DNA of 64,000 nt from Pseudomonadota bacterium (GTDB lineage: Bacteria > Pseudomonadota > Alphaproteobacteria > Sphingomonadales > Sphingomonadaceae), in the NCBI GenBank assembly GCA_023457895.1, contig JAEXAY010000019.1, forward strand, positions 28,143 to 92,142, given 5' to 3'. Position numbers and translations under genes: made by a program. A model generated the notes under the pieces. The model was not told where the DNA came from. It searched no databases and saw only the letters and a list, made by a program, of their open reading frames with translations. This document shows positions 16,757 through 25,517 of the stretch, piece by piece. The number at the start of each line of letters is the position of its first letter. Positions within the stretch are counted from its first letter, which is position 1.

Positions 16757-16923
16757 ACATCCCCTCTATAGGCCGTGTTGCGAAGCCCGCATCCGACGAG
16801 CTCAGGTTTTTATGCAACAAAGATGTATATAAAGCCGTGCGACCGTGCGCCTGCCATTTTTAATAGGGAAGTAAATAGGGGGAGGGAAGGGAAGTTGGTA
16901 AACGGAGCGACGGCAGGATGGCC

Positions 16924-17514
16924 TTACCGGCAACAGACGGCCAATTCCTTCAATAGATCACGCAACATGGCTGTTTGCCGATCCGCCGGCCAAGCGTTGC
17001 GATCCTGCGCCACCAGAGACGCCATTCCGTTGATGTAGATCTGGAGTCGGGTTGCCGCTGTGAATGGGTCGAGTGCGGCGGGAAGTTCGCCTTTGCTTTG
17101 AGCAACTGTTATCAGCCTGACAAAAAGCTGGTTGGCGTTGGTTGTGCCTTCACGCCATTCGTCAGCCACTGTGGGCTCTGCCGGCGTCATGCCCCAAAAG
17201 GCAAACCATGTGTGCCAATCTCGCCATCGCTCTTCGGAAATCGGAAGCAGCCGTTCGAGAGTTTCCGCCAAAGCCCATCCCTCTCGTAAACCAGCTTCGA
17301 TCAGGTCTTCAGCGCGCTGACGAACCCGCCGATGCGTATAAACAAGCATCTCCATCTTACTGCTGAAATAATGCGAAACCACAGTTGTACTATAACCGAC
17401 GCGCCCCGCAACTTCACGGATCGTAACCGCCCGGATGCCATCATCGTAAACCAGCTGCTCGACGACCGATGCAATTTGCGCGCGCCGTTCGTCATGGTTA
17501 ACTATGCGAGGCAT
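16924..17514 (-). CDS. TetR family transcriptional regulator
   Basis: 196 residues from ATG 17514 (MPRIVNHDERRAQIASVVEQ). The N-terminal HTH is plain: VTIREVAGRVGYSTTVVSHY followed by FSSKMEMLVYTH. The C-terminal half is a helical ligand-binding region with no recognisable ligand motif; the pattern resembles BetI-like TetR proteins. An upstream open extension of 52 residues is atypical and is not included. It lies upstream of, and co-oriented with, the truncated TonB receptor, so it probably once controlled that locus. Confidence 0.86.
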   Translation of the reverse strand: MPRIVNHDERRAQIASVVEQLVYDDGIRAVTIREVAGRVGYSTTVVSHYFSSKMEMLVYTHRRVRQRAEDLIEAGLREGWALAETLERLLPISEERWRDWHTWFAFWGMTPAEPTVADEWREGTTNANQLFVRLITVAQSKGELPAALDPFTAATRLQIYINGMASLVAQDRNAWPADRQTAMLRDLLKELAVCCR

Positions 17515-17776
17515 GTCCAATATCCCAGTTGCTATTGACGCGTACCGCAATCCCCAGCGCCATGTACGAGCCGGACAAAGGAGCGATATGGCTGCGGCGC
17601 GCATAGCGACTTTCGTAAAAATTTTCATTACTGTTTGCGGTATAAGACGAACGGCGCAGGCCTGATACAACAGCCAGCTATGACATGATCTGCCCCTGGC
17701 CTAGAATTGTACGAGTGGGATGTGTGATCTGTGCGCTCGTCCCGATGAAACGGATCATTTCATAGGCGAGGTGGTA

Positions 17777-18190
17777 ATGAGCGATAAGCCTGGCTTCGAT
17801 TTCGTCGCGGAATGGCAAAAAATGATTACTGAGTGGGAGCATCGGGTGAACGATATTTCCCGCGACATCAGCCAGCGCAAGGAATTCAGTGCGATGATGA
17901 ATGAAGGCGCGAAAATGTCGCACGCGGCCCAGAAGCAACTCAACGAATATACCGAAAAAATGCTGCGCAGCATGAACCTGCCCAGCCTTGGGAAAATCGA
18001 CGAGATCGTTGTTCGACTTGACCGGATCGAGGATGCGATTGACCGGCTTGCAGCGAGGCTCGAAAATGTTGCACCTGTGCAGCGGGTTCCCGCGCGCGCT
18101 GCAACCCGCAGCCGCCGCCCGGCTGTTGGCTTGCCGGATGAGAAGGCCGCTGATCCTGAAGCGGCCGGCAAAAAGGCTGATAAGAGATAA
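17777..18190 (+). CDS. short PhaE-like polyhydroxyalkanoate synthase subunit
   Basis: 137 residues, much shorter than classical PhaE (about 300-350). It is mostly helical and hydrophilic, with the PhaE C-terminal signature MLRSMNLPSLGKIDEIVVRL near residues 65-85, then a basic, alanine/proline-rich tail. Class III PHA synthases are PhaC-PhaE complexes; this gene ends 6 bases before a class III-like phaC, so a role as a minimal PhaE partner is well supported by context. GAGGTGG precedes the ATG at 17777; an upstream ATG at 17720 lacks such support. Confidence 0.78.
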   Translation: MSDKPGFDFVAEWQKMITEWEHRVNDISRDISQRKEFSAMMNEGAKMSHAAQKQLNEYTEKMLRSMNLPSLGKIDEIVVRLDRIEDAIDRLAARLENVAPVQRVPARAATRSRRPAVGLPDEKAADPEAAGKKADKR

Positions 18191-18196
18191 GGCGTC

Positions 18197-19345
18197 ATGG
18201 CGCAGCAGCACGAAGCAAACGCGCGTAGTGCAAAGCCGGGAAGAACGCGCGGCGGACCAATATCGCGCGCTGCGGCTGGTGGGGTCTCTCCCACGGATGC
18301 GGCCGAACGGGTCCGTCAGGAGGTTGAACGCGCCATCCAGAGGAACCTCAAGGGTCTCGAATTCCTTTCCGCTCCCAAGCAGGGCGTGGGCGCCATGCGA
18401 CGTATTGAATTGGCCCGGCGCGGCACCTTCTCGCTATTCCATTATGTTCCCGTCCAGCGCGACGTCTATCGCACGCCGCTCCTGATCGTTTCGCCGCCGA
18501 GCAATTACGGCTATATTTTCGACCTCGCGAGTGGACAAAGCTTTGTCGAATATATGCTGCGCGAAGGCTATGATATCTACATGATCGACTGGAATCCGCC
18601 GCGGTCGACCGAGCGGCATATTGCTCTCGACCATTATATTGGCGAATTCATTTCGGAAGCTGTTGATCGCGTGATTGCGCTGAGCGGCGAGGAGCAGGTG
18701 AGTCTGCTTGGTTATTGTATGGGCGGAACGTTCGCGCTGGCCTATGCCGCACTCCATCCGGATCAGGTGCGCAATCTTTTGCTGTTCACGACTCCGGTCG
18801 ATTTTACGGGCATGGAATTATTCCAGAATTGGGCGCATCCCGACCATTTCGACGTGGACGAACTTGTTGACCGGCTCGGTATCATTCCGGCCGAGTTCAT
18901 GCTGGGAGCCTTTGACTTGATGCGGCCTGCCAACCGCACGGCAGGCGTCCTCCACTTGTGGACCAATATGTGGGACGACAATTATGTGCGTTCCTATCGC
19001 ATGTTCGATCGCTGGGCGGCTGAGACACTGCCTTTGCCCGGCGAGTTCTTCCGCCAGATGGTGAAAGAATTGATGTGGGACAACGCGCTGCTTCATAATC
19101 ATTTGCGCATCGGCGGGGCGCAGGTTGACTTGAAGAAAGTGACGATGCCCGTGCTCAACATTATTGCCGAGCATGATCATGTGGTGCCTTACAAGGTGGC
19201 TCATCCTGCTACCGCCGCGGTCGGTTCTGATCAGGCGGAGGAGATCGTGACACGCGGTGGCCATGTCAGTGTTGTTTCCGGTCCGGGGGCCGTGAAACGC
19301 CTGTGGCCGCGGGTGAATGAATGGCTTGGGGAGAAAAGCTGGTGA
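18197..19345 (+). CDS. phaC: class III poly(3-hydroxyalkanoate) synthase subunit PhaC
   Basis: 382 residues of alpha/beta hydrolase fold, the size of class III PhaC. The lipase-like box is GYCMGG, with the cysteine nucleophile that distinguishes PHA synthases from lipases. Other family blocks are PLLIVSPPSNYGYIFDL, YDIYMIDWNPPRS, and the catalytic His region TRGGHVSVVSGP; the Asp is expected in IIAEHDHVVPY. It polymerises 3-hydroxyacyl-CoA into storage granules. It lies directly after the PhaE-like gene, and its TGA overlaps the GTG of a GNAT gene, indicating an operon. Confidence 0.9.
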   Translation: MAQQHEANARSAKPGRTRGGPISRAAAGGVSPTDAAERVRQEVERAIQRNLKGLEFLSAPKQGVGAMRRIELARRGTFSLFHYVPVQRDVYRTPLLIVSPPSNYGYIFDLASGQSFVEYMLREGYDIYMIDWNPPRSTERHIALDHYIGEFISEAVDRVIALSGEEQVSLLGYCMGGTFALAYAALHPDQVRNLLLFTTPVDFTGMELFQNWAHPDHFDVDELVDRLGIIPAEFMLGAFDLMRPANRTAGVLHLWTNMWDDNYVRSYRMFDRWAAETLPLPGEFFRQMVKELMWDNALLHNHLRIGGAQVDLKKVTMPVLNIIAEHDHVVPYKVAHPATAAVGSDQAEEIVTRGGHVSVVSGPGAVKRLWPRVNEWLGEKSW

Positions 19346-19944
19346 ATGTGATTGATGCGGCAGTCGCCGACCTAGGGCTTCCAGCGACAATAGAATGCGC
19401 CGGGACACTGATAACATTGAAATATGTAACCAATGGCGATGCGGATTCCATTATTGCATTCGCAAACAGTCTTGCCACACACGATCTTCTCTTCCTGCGG
19501 CGCGATATCCGTAATCCCAAGGTGGTGGCGGCCTGGATCGACCAGCACAACAAGGGGTTACTGCGCACTATAATTGCGGAGCGTGATGGCGAAATCATCG
19601 GTTCCGTGGCACTGGCGCGCGATGAACTCAGCTGGTCGATGCACGTCGGTGATATCCGCCTGCTCGTCAGCCCTGCAGCGCGTGGCACCGGGATCGCGCG
19701 CGTGCTGCTCGAGGAGGTGATGGCACTGGCGACCAGCATGGACGTGATCAAGTTGACGGCGAGCATGACGCCGGACCAGCAAGGCGCCATTGCCCTGTTT
19801 GAAGACCAGGGTTTTGCCCCGGAAGCCCTGCTTCGCGACCATGTGCGTGATCCGGATGGCAGCCTTCACGATCTCGTGGTCTTCAGCCTCAATCTGGAAA
19901 GGGCAGGGGCGCACAGGACGGCCTATGGGAGTCCGGGGGATTAG
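19342..19944 (+). CDS. GNAT family N-acetyltransferase in the PHA operon
   Basis: 200 residues from GTG 19342, which overlaps the phaC stop (GTGA) and has GGGGAG 8 bases upstream. The GNAT core is visible as LLRTIIAERDGEIIGSVAL (strands 2-4), then LLVSPAARGTGIARVLLEEV, the acetyl-CoA pyrophosphate loop (RGTGIA), and ALFEDQGFAPEALLRDHV. The acceptor substrate is not known. Translational coupling to phaC suggests a function tied to PHA metabolism, but no such role is established that I can name. Confidence 0.82.
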   Translation: MNVIDAAVADLGLPATIECAGTLITLKYVTNGDADSIIAFANSLATHDLLFLRRDIRNPKVVAAWIDQHNKGLLRTIIAERDGEIIGSVALARDELSWSMHVGDIRLLVSPAARGTGIARVLLEEVMALATSMDVIKLTASMTPDQQGAIALFEDQGFAPEALLRDHVRDPDGSLHDLVVFSLNLERAGAHRTAYGSPGD

Positions 19945-19971
19945 TCAGGTCCTAACCCCTCCGGCGTCGTA

Positions 19972-20748
19972 TCAATATAAACCGTACAATATCCCAGGCT
20001 TCTTGTAGGGTTTCCAGTCACCTTCGGGCTGAGCGAGCCTGTCTGCGATGACGTGATACACGGCTGGATGATTGACAAGCCCGAAATGGCTTGAATTGAC
20101 TTCGACATTTTCAGCCATGTCATGGGGGTGGACCAGGCAATTTTCCCACGCAGCGATGCCATCGGTCTTGCTGAAAATGGCGGTCGAACCGACTTCGAGC
20201 GGCGTGCCGCCAATTGCGTAGCGCTCGTGAAATTCCTCGCTGGAAGCCTGATTTCCCGACAGGAGTTCGTAAAGGCCTTTCACGGCGTTGGCATGGGGAT
20301 TTCCGCCGAACGGGCTACCCAATGTGATGACCTGACGCACGGCCTGCGGGTCGCGCCGTGCTGCTTCTCGCGCAATCACTCCTCCTAGGCTCCACCCGAT
20401 CAGGCTGACCTTGCGTCCGGTCCTGGCAAGAATCTCATCCATGCGCTGGGCGATCTTCTCTCCCTTGGCGCCGACCGTACGATGGTCATAATTGCGTCCG
20501 AGCCCCCATGGCTCAACGTCATACCCCTTGGCAGCCAGAAACTGGCGCATCACCACAGTCGACTTGTCGCATGTTGCAAAACCCGGGAGGACCATCACCG
20601 GGTGTCCGTCGCCGTTGGGAATGGATGCAAGTAGCGGTGAATGCCAAGCCAAGGCCATCATTTCCGCAGGTGCTCTGAACAATTCCATGGCTGTGAGCCA
20701 AGGCGAAGGGGGCTTGATCTGTTCGCGCGGGACCGATGCGGTTGTCAA
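19972..20748 (-). CDS. alpha/beta hydrolase, lipase-like (PHA-locus)
   Basis: 258 residues. The nucleophile elbow is GWSLGG (LIGWSLGGVIAREAARRDP), preceded by MVLPGFATCDKST near the oxyanion region; the histidine is likely in NSSHFGLVNHPAVYHVIADR. This resembles PGAP1-like or triacylglycerol lipase hydrolases. It is convergent with the GNAT gene, with 27 bases between stops. The reading frame starts at TTG 20748 with GAGG 6 bases upstream; the first ATG would be at 20688. A role in PHA or lipid turnover is inferred only from position. Confidence 0.75.
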   Translation of the reverse strand: MTTASVPREQIKPPSPWLTAMELFRAPAEMMALAWHSPLLASIPNGDGHPVMVLPGFATCDKSTVVMRQFLAAKGYDVEPWGLGRNYDHRTVGAKGEKIAQRMDEILARTGRKVSLIGWSLGGVIAREAARRDPQAVRQVITLGSPFGGNPHANAVKGLYELLSGNQASSEEFHERYAIGGTPLEVGSTAIFSKTDGIAAWENCLVHPHDMAENVEVNSSHFGLVNHPAVYHVIADRLAQPEGDWKPYKKPGILYGLY

Positions 20749-20940
20749 ATAATGCCTCGCATTTCATTTTCCGTGCCGGGGTGCGGGGCGGAAAGTTTTG
20801 GATGTTCGCTTGGACGGGAGGGTGATGTCGCCTATCTTAAAGGATAGGTTGATGCTGGGGAGGGGCTCAAACGCTTCTTCCAGGCGCAAAGCTGCATCCC
20901 GAAAATCGGGATTGTCTTTGCGGGCAATATATAGGAGATG

Positions 20941-20976
20941 CATCATATATGGTTTCTTCGGTAACTATATATGATG
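20941..20976. promoter_or_regulatory. long palindrome upstream of the serine dehydratase gene
   Basis: CATCATATAT (20941-20950) and ATATATGATG (20967-20976) are perfect 10-bp inverted repeats with a 16-bp centre. The right arm ends 18 bases before the likely sdaA start at 20995, and an ATG at 20971 lies inside the arm. This is well placed for an operator of a dimeric regulator; which one is unknown. Confidence 0.6.
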
Positions 20977-20994
20977 TGGAGCTTTGGCAAAAGC

Positions 20995-22380
20995 ATGACG
21001 ATCAGCGTCTTTGAATTGTTCAAGATAGGCGTAGGGCCTTCTAGTTCGCATACGGTCGGGCCGATGGTAGCCGCGCGGCGTTTTGGTGAATGGCTGGAAC
21101 GGAGGGGGCTCCTCGAGGCCACGGCTCATGTCACCATTGATCTTTATGGCTCACTGGCGCTGACGGGGAAGGGGCACGCCTCCGATACAGCGCTGGTCGC
21201 TGGCCTTGCCGGCGAGGTCCCAAGCGAGACCGATGCCGCGCGGATCATGAGCCACTGGCGGCAGGCCAACGACACCGGCAGGCTGGCGTTGCTCGACCGG
21301 CATTTCATCGTCTTTGAGCCCGCCGGCGACATCCGCTTCCTCCAGCGCGAGCGTCAGCCCTATCACAGCAATGCCATGGCGTTCGAGGCGTTCGGCGCGG
21401 ACGGCGGATCGCTCGCGCGGCGGCTCTATTATTCGACCGGCGGCGGCTTCGTGCTCGACGAGGAGGAAACCCGCCGAAACAGCCGCCCCGACGATCCGGA
21501 TGAGGCGGTACCGTTCGCCTTCACCTCAGGGGCCGAACTGCTCGCGATCGGCGCGGCGGAGGACAAGAGCTTCGCCGAGCTTATGCTCGCCAACGAGGTC
21601 AGCCGCCGCCCGCTCGCCGAGGTCGAGGCCAAGCTCGACGAGATCGGCGCGGCGATGGCCGGGAGCATCGATGCGGGCTGCACCCATGACGCCGAGGCGG
21701 TGCTCCCCGGCGGGCTCAATGTGAAGCGCCGCGCGCCGCAGATCGCCGCCGATATCCGCGCCCGCCAGGACGAGGCGCTGGCCGAGCCGCTCGCGGCGAT
21801 GGACTGGATCAACCTGTGGGCGATGGCGGTCAACGAGGAAAATGCCGCGGGCGGCCGCGTCGTCACCGCGCCGACCAATGGCGCGGCGGGGATCATTCCG
21901 GCGGTGATCCGCTATTATAAAAAATGCTATCGCGGCGATAGCGCGGGGGTGCGGACCTTCCTGCTGACGGCGGGTGCGATCGGCGCGCTCTACAAGCGTA
22001 ACGGCTCGATCTCGGGGGCCGAGGTCGGCTGCCAGGGCGAGGTCGGCGTCGCCTGCTCGATGGCGGCGGCGGGGCTGACGGCGGTGCTCGGCGGGACCAA
22101 CGCACAGATCGAGAATGCTGCCGAGATTGGCATGGAGCATAATCTCGGCCTCACCTGCGATCCGATTGCAGGGCTGGTGCAAATCCCCTGCATCGAGCGC
22201 AACGCGATGGGCGCGATCAAGGCGATCGACGCCAGCCGCATCGCGCTGATGGGCGACGGCGAGCATATGGTGAGCCTCGACAAGGTCATTGCCACCATGC
22301 TCCAGACCGGCCGTGACATGCGCGACAAGTATAAGGAAACCTCAAAGGGAGGCTTGGCGGTCAGCGTCGTGGAATGTTAG
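20995..22380 (+). CDS. sdaA: L-serine ammonia-lyase (single-chain, iron-sulfur)
   Basis: 461 residues. It deaminates L-serine to pyruvate using a 4Fe-4S cluster. The N-terminal motif is SVFELFKIGVGPSSSHTVGP; the alpha-domain shows NAAGGRVVTAPTNGAAGIIP and the cysteine ligand region GAEVGCQGEVGVACSMAAAG, with a further Cys in GLTCDPIAGLVQIPC. The start at ATG 20995 matches the family N-terminus, while an ATG 24 bases upstream lies inside a palindrome and has no ribosome binding site. YbaK follows 9 bases after the stop. Confidence 0.94.
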   Translation: MTISVFELFKIGVGPSSSHTVGPMVAARRFGEWLERRGLLEATAHVTIDLYGSLALTGKGHASDTALVAGLAGEVPSETDAARIMSHWRQANDTGRLALLDRHFIVFEPAGDIRFLQRERQPYHSNAMAFEAFGADGGSLARRLYYSTGGGFVLDEEETRRNSRPDDPDEAVPFAFTSGAELLAIGAAEDKSFAELMLANEVSRRPLAEVEAKLDEIGAAMAGSIDAGCTHDAEAVLPGGLNVKRRAPQIAADIRARQDEALAEPLAAMDWINLWAMAVNEENAAGGRVVTAPTNGAAGIIPAVIRYYKKCYRGDSAGVRTFLLTAGAIGALYKRNGSISGAEVGCQGEVGVACSMAAAGLTAVLGGTNAQIENAAEIGMEHNLGLTCDPIAGLVQIPCIERNAMGAIKAIDASRIALMGDGEHMVSLDKVIATMLQTGRDMRDKYKETSKGGLAVSVVEC

Positions 22381-22389
22381 GGGGAGGAC

Positions 22390-22902
22390 GTGACCGCCCA
22401 TCCGTCGCACCCGCAAGAGTCCGCTCTCTATCAATCGCTCGAAGACCTCGGCATCGACTTTGCGGTGGTCGAGCATCAGCCGGTATTTACCGTCGGCGAA
22501 AGCCATGGTTTGCATGAGCAAATCGCCGGAAACCATACCAAGAACCTGTTTCTGAAGGACGCGGGCAGTACCTATTGGCTGATCACCGTGCCGCATGACA
22601 AGCGGGTTGATCTCAAGGCGCTTCCGGCCGCGATCGGTTCAAAACGGGTCAGCTTTGGCAAGGGAGAGGATATGGAAATGTTGCTTGGAATCTCGCCAGG
22701 CTCGGTGACGCCGCTTGCTGCGTTCAACGACAAGGAATACCGGGTTAGGGTTGTCGTGGACGCAGTGCTTGCGGCTACACAACTGGTGCAAGTCCATCCT
22801 CTGCGCAATAGCGCAACGCTGGGCTTGTCAGGGGGTGACTTATTGCTGGCGCTGCGGCACTGGGGGCACAACGTCGAAGTTGTTGAGGTGCCAGCGCTCT
22901 AG
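22390..22902 (+). CDS. YbaK/ProX-type prolyl-tRNA editing deacylase
   Basis: 170 residues with GTG start at 22390 behind a strong GGGGAGGA. The YbaK fold is recognised from VVEHQPVFTVGES, the catalytic-lysine region NHTKNLFLKD, and PHDKRVDLKALPAAIGSKRV; the length and pattern match ProX/PrdX proteins that hydrolyse misacylated Ala-tRNA(Pro). It probably shares a transcript with sdaA. Substrate specificity is by family only. Confidence 0.88.
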   Translation: MTAHPSHPQESALYQSLEDLGIDFAVVEHQPVFTVGESHGLHEQIAGNHTKNLFLKDAGSTYWLITVPHDKRVDLKALPAAIGSKRVSFGKGEDMEMLLGISPGSVTPLAAFNDKEYRVRVVVDAVLAATQLVQVHPLRNSATLGLSGGDLLLALRHWGHNVEVVEVPAL

Positions 22903-23138
22903 TTCGCGGCCTGGCGTTCGCGCTGTTCCTGCTCGTAGCGAAGGCTGTCGAAGATCTTGGCTCCGGCCAGAAATACCGATCCTGTGCAAGCGGCCATCAG
23001 GAGCCATCCGCCAAAACCTGGAAAACGATCAAGATAGTGAATGCCGCGCTCGATGCAGCCCAGCGCGAGTGCATAAATGATGAGACACGCTTCCCATTTG
23101 GTCTTGATAACAAAAAGGCGGCCGACTTTTTTGAGCAT
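22899..23138 (-). CDS. small conserved membrane protein (sphingomonad type)
   Basis: 79 residues from ATG 23138: MLKKVGRLFVIKTKWEACLI then a first hydrophobic helix (IYALALGCIERG) and a second (GGWLLMAACTGSVFLAGA), ending in a charged tail, YEQEQRERQAAN. The sequence resembles small inner-membrane proteins I associate with sphingomonads, of unknown function. The stop overlaps the last codons of the convergent YbaK gene. An upstream palindrome (23206-23228) could control it. A longer frame upstream exists but adds no plausible protein. Confidence 0.65.
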   Translation of the reverse strand: MLKKVGRLFVIKTKWEACLIIYALALGCIERGIHYLDRFPGFGGWLLMAACTGSVFLAGAKIFDSLRYEQEQRERQAAN

Positions 23139-23205
23139 GGTAATCGCTAAGCAAACGTCATGCCAAGTGAGGAGTTCCACGAGTCGGATCGTATGGCGAT
23201 GTCTC

Positions 23206-23228
23206 AAGTGTAAAAACTGTTTACACTT
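23206..23228. promoter_or_regulatory. palindromic operator-like site
   Basis: AAGTGTAAA (23206-23214) and TTTACACTT (23220-23228) are perfect 9-bp inverted repeats around AACTG. The site is AT-rich, lacks a T-run on either side, and lies 68 bases upstream of the start of the small membrane protein and just past the astB stop, so an operator is likelier than a terminator. The cognate regulator is unknown. Confidence 0.5.
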
Positions 23229-23234
23229 TGCTAA

Positions 23235-24482
23235 CTATAACACTCCGGCGAGGCCGGTGACGTCAAGCAAGGCGTCGCGGGCTCGCTGCACATCAGCGAC
23301 CAGCGCAGGTAAGGCGAGGTCATCCGGCGCAATGGCTTCAGGCCAGTGGCGCTCAATTATTGCGGCTATGGCATCGAGCTTGGCTGGCGTCGCGATGAAG
23401 CGCGGGTCGACGCTCGCGGGATTGCACACCACGCGCAGGCGCAAGCACGCAGGGCCGCCGCCATTGGCCATCGACTGGCGCACATCGACCGGGATCACCT
23501 TGCGGATCGGGCCGTTGCCCGCGATGTGCGCTTCGAGCCAGGCCCACACCGCAGGCGTGCGCTGCGCCTCGGTGGGGACGATCAGCGCCATGCTGCCATC
23601 GGGCAAGGTCACGAGTTGCGCGTTGAATAGATAGGATTTGATGGCATCGGCGAGGCTGACAGCGCTTTCCGGCACCTCGACAATCTCGACTGCGGGAAAG
23701 GCCTGCCGGATCGCGGAATAGCTGCCTTCGCGATCCTCGAATGCACATTCATGGGTGAAGAGCACATGCTCGTTGGCTACCGCAACGACGTCATTGTGAA
23801 AGGCGCCCGCCGCAATCGCTTCTGCCGATTGCTGGAGGAACAGTGTCTTGGCGGGGACAAGCCGGTGCCTCCGCGCGACCGCCTTTGAAGCTTCGAGATG
23901 CTGGCGGGCGGGAAACGGTCCGCCGCCGACGCCATAGACGAATATTTCTACGCCCGGTTTCCCATGGGCGGCCGTGAGCCGCATGTGGTTGGCTGCTCCT
24001 TCATCGCCAAAAGGGGAGGGGGCCGGGTCATGAACCGCAAAGGCTGGATCGGCGAAAGCGAGTCTCAATTGCGCCAGCGTGCCGCGCCATTCATGGCTGC
24101 GGTGCGGCATCGTCTGGAGGTTGGCGACCGTCAGATGGCATTTGCCGTCGGCGGCGTCTGGTGCGGGCGAAACGGTAGCTGCATTGGCGGCCCACATCGA
24201 GGAGGCGGAAAAGGCGGCTGCGCGCAGATGTGGTTCCGCGCTGGCTATATCGGCTGCAAGGCTTGCCAGCCACGCCTTATTGGGCCGGTCGAGTGGCAGG
24301 AAGAAACCTTGCGCGAGGCCGATGTCCATATTGGAGCGCATCTTGGCGATGCCCTGAAGCGCGGCAGCGCGCGGCTGAGACACGGCTCCTTTATTGATTG
24401 CGCTGGCGATATTGCCGGGAGAAAGCCCCGCATAATTATGGCTGGGGCCGATAATGCCGTCAAAATTGATTTCCTGCAGCAT
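23235..24482 (-). CDS. astB: N-succinylarginine dihydrolase
   Basis: 415 residues. Second enzyme of the arginine succinyltransferase pathway: N2-succinylarginine to N2-succinylornithine, CO2 and two NH3. The family start INFDGIIGPSHNYAGLSPGN, the central FLQQSAEAIAAGAFHNDVVA and C-terminal NGGGPACLRLRVV are intact; the catalytic Cys is in this last block. It follows astA by 3 bases on the minus strand. Confidence 0.95.
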   Translation of the reverse strand: MLQEINFDGIIGPSHNYAGLSPGNIASAINKGAVSQPRAAALQGIAKMRSNMDIGLAQGFFLPLDRPNKAWLASLAADIASAEPHLRAAAFSASSMWAANAATVSPAPDAADGKCHLTVANLQTMPHRSHEWRGTLAQLRLAFADPAFAVHDPAPSPFGDEGAANHMRLTAAHGKPGVEIFVYGVGGGPFPARQHLEASKAVARRHRLVPAKTLFLQQSAEAIAAGAFHNDVVAVANEHVLFTHECAFEDREGSYSAIRQAFPAVEIVEVPESAVSLADAIKSYLFNAQLVTLPDGSMALIVPTEAQRTPAVWAWLEAHIAGNGPIRKVIPVDVRQSMANGGGPACLRLRVVCNPASVDPRFIATPAKLDAIAAIIERHWPEAIAPDDLALPALVADVQRARDALLDVTGLAGVL

Positions 24483-24485
24483 CGC

Positions 24486-25517
24486 TTACCACCGCGCGAC
24501 GTGTGAAATGGTGTCGCCAGCGCCAACGCCGAGAATTTCGGCGGCCTTTTCATCAAGCACCACGCCCTCGCCTTGCTGTTTGATCCATCCGTAAGTGCAC
24601 AGAAACTCGGATAGTTCACCGCACGACGCCAGCACCTTGTCGCCTTCCTTATGATCGCCAAGTGCGTTATCGATTGCGACGACCTTGGAATCGCGCGCTT
24701 CCTTTACCCCGCGAATATCGTCGGTGCGTGCCGTCATGGTGGGGCCGCCGTCGAAGATATCGATATATTTTTCCCAGCGGAAACCCTCCTCTTCGAGCAT
24801 CCGCATCGCAGCTCGGCCGGTCGGGTGGGGAATACCGATCACGTGGCGGGCGCTTTCCGGCAGCATCGCGATATAGACCGGATGGTTGGGCATGAGATCG
24901 GCAATGAACTGGTTGCCGTGGATGGCGTTGAACTTGTCCGCTTCCTGGAAATTCATCCCGAAAAAGCGTCCGGCGACGCCGTCCCAGAAGGGCGATCCGC
25001 CGCTTTCGTCTATCACGCCGCGGAGTTCGGCAAGGATGCGGTCCGAAAAGCGTGCGCGGTGGCTGCGGATGAACAGGTAGCGGCTACGCGCCAGTAACAT
25101 CCCGGTGCCGCCCGACCGCTCCGCCGGATGCAGGAATAGCCCGCCAACCTCGCTCGATCCTTCGAGGTCAGTGGTGAGGTTCAGGATTTCAGCGCGGAAC
25201 GTCCGGTCAAGCTGCTGGCTATGCTGGCTGTGGGTGCTGATGCGATAGCTGTAGAAGGGCCATTTCTGCCCGACCTGGCCAAAAATCTGGCACGTGCCCA
25301 TGACATGGCCAGTTTCGACATTCTCGAGCATGAAAACATAGAGGTCGTCACTGACGAACTCGCCCTCGCGTGCGAACCCGGCGGCGCTGCGTTCGAGCTT
25401 GGCGCCGAGCGCCTTCTTGTCGGGCGGGAGATTGGTGAACCCGCCTCCGGTGCGCTTGGCCATTTCGTAAAGGTGCGTAAGGTCGCTGTCGCGCGCGGCT
25501 CGGATTTTAAAGGTCAT
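24486..25517 (-). CDS. astA: arginine N-succinyltransferase
   Basis: 343 residues, the usual size. First enzyme of AST arginine catabolism, transferring succinyl from succinyl-CoA to arginine. GNAT-like start FKIRAARDSDLTHLYEMAKR, then GGGFTNLPPD, GEFVSDDLYVFMLEN and the family block RKYLFI-like YLFIRSHRARFSDRILAELR. Its ATG overlaps the stop of the upstream M20 hydrolase gene (ATGA), so the three genes form an operon. Confidence 0.95.
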   Translation of the reverse strand: MTFKIRAARDSDLTHLYEMAKRTGGGFTNLPPDKKALGAKLERSAAGFAREGEFVSDDLYVFMLENVETGHVMGTCQIFGQVGQKWPFYSYRISTHSQHSQQLDRTFRAEILNLTTDLEGSSEVGGLFLHPAERSGGTGMLLARSRYLFIRSHRARFSDRILAELRGVIDESGGSPFWDGVAGRFFGMNFQEADKFNAIHGNQFIADLMPNHPVYIAMLPESARHVIGIPHPTGRAAMRMLEEEGFRWEKYIDIFDGGPTMTARTDDIRGVKEARDSKVVAIDNALGDHKEGDKVLASCGELSEFLCTYGWIKQQGEGVVLDEKAAEILGVGAGDTISHVARW

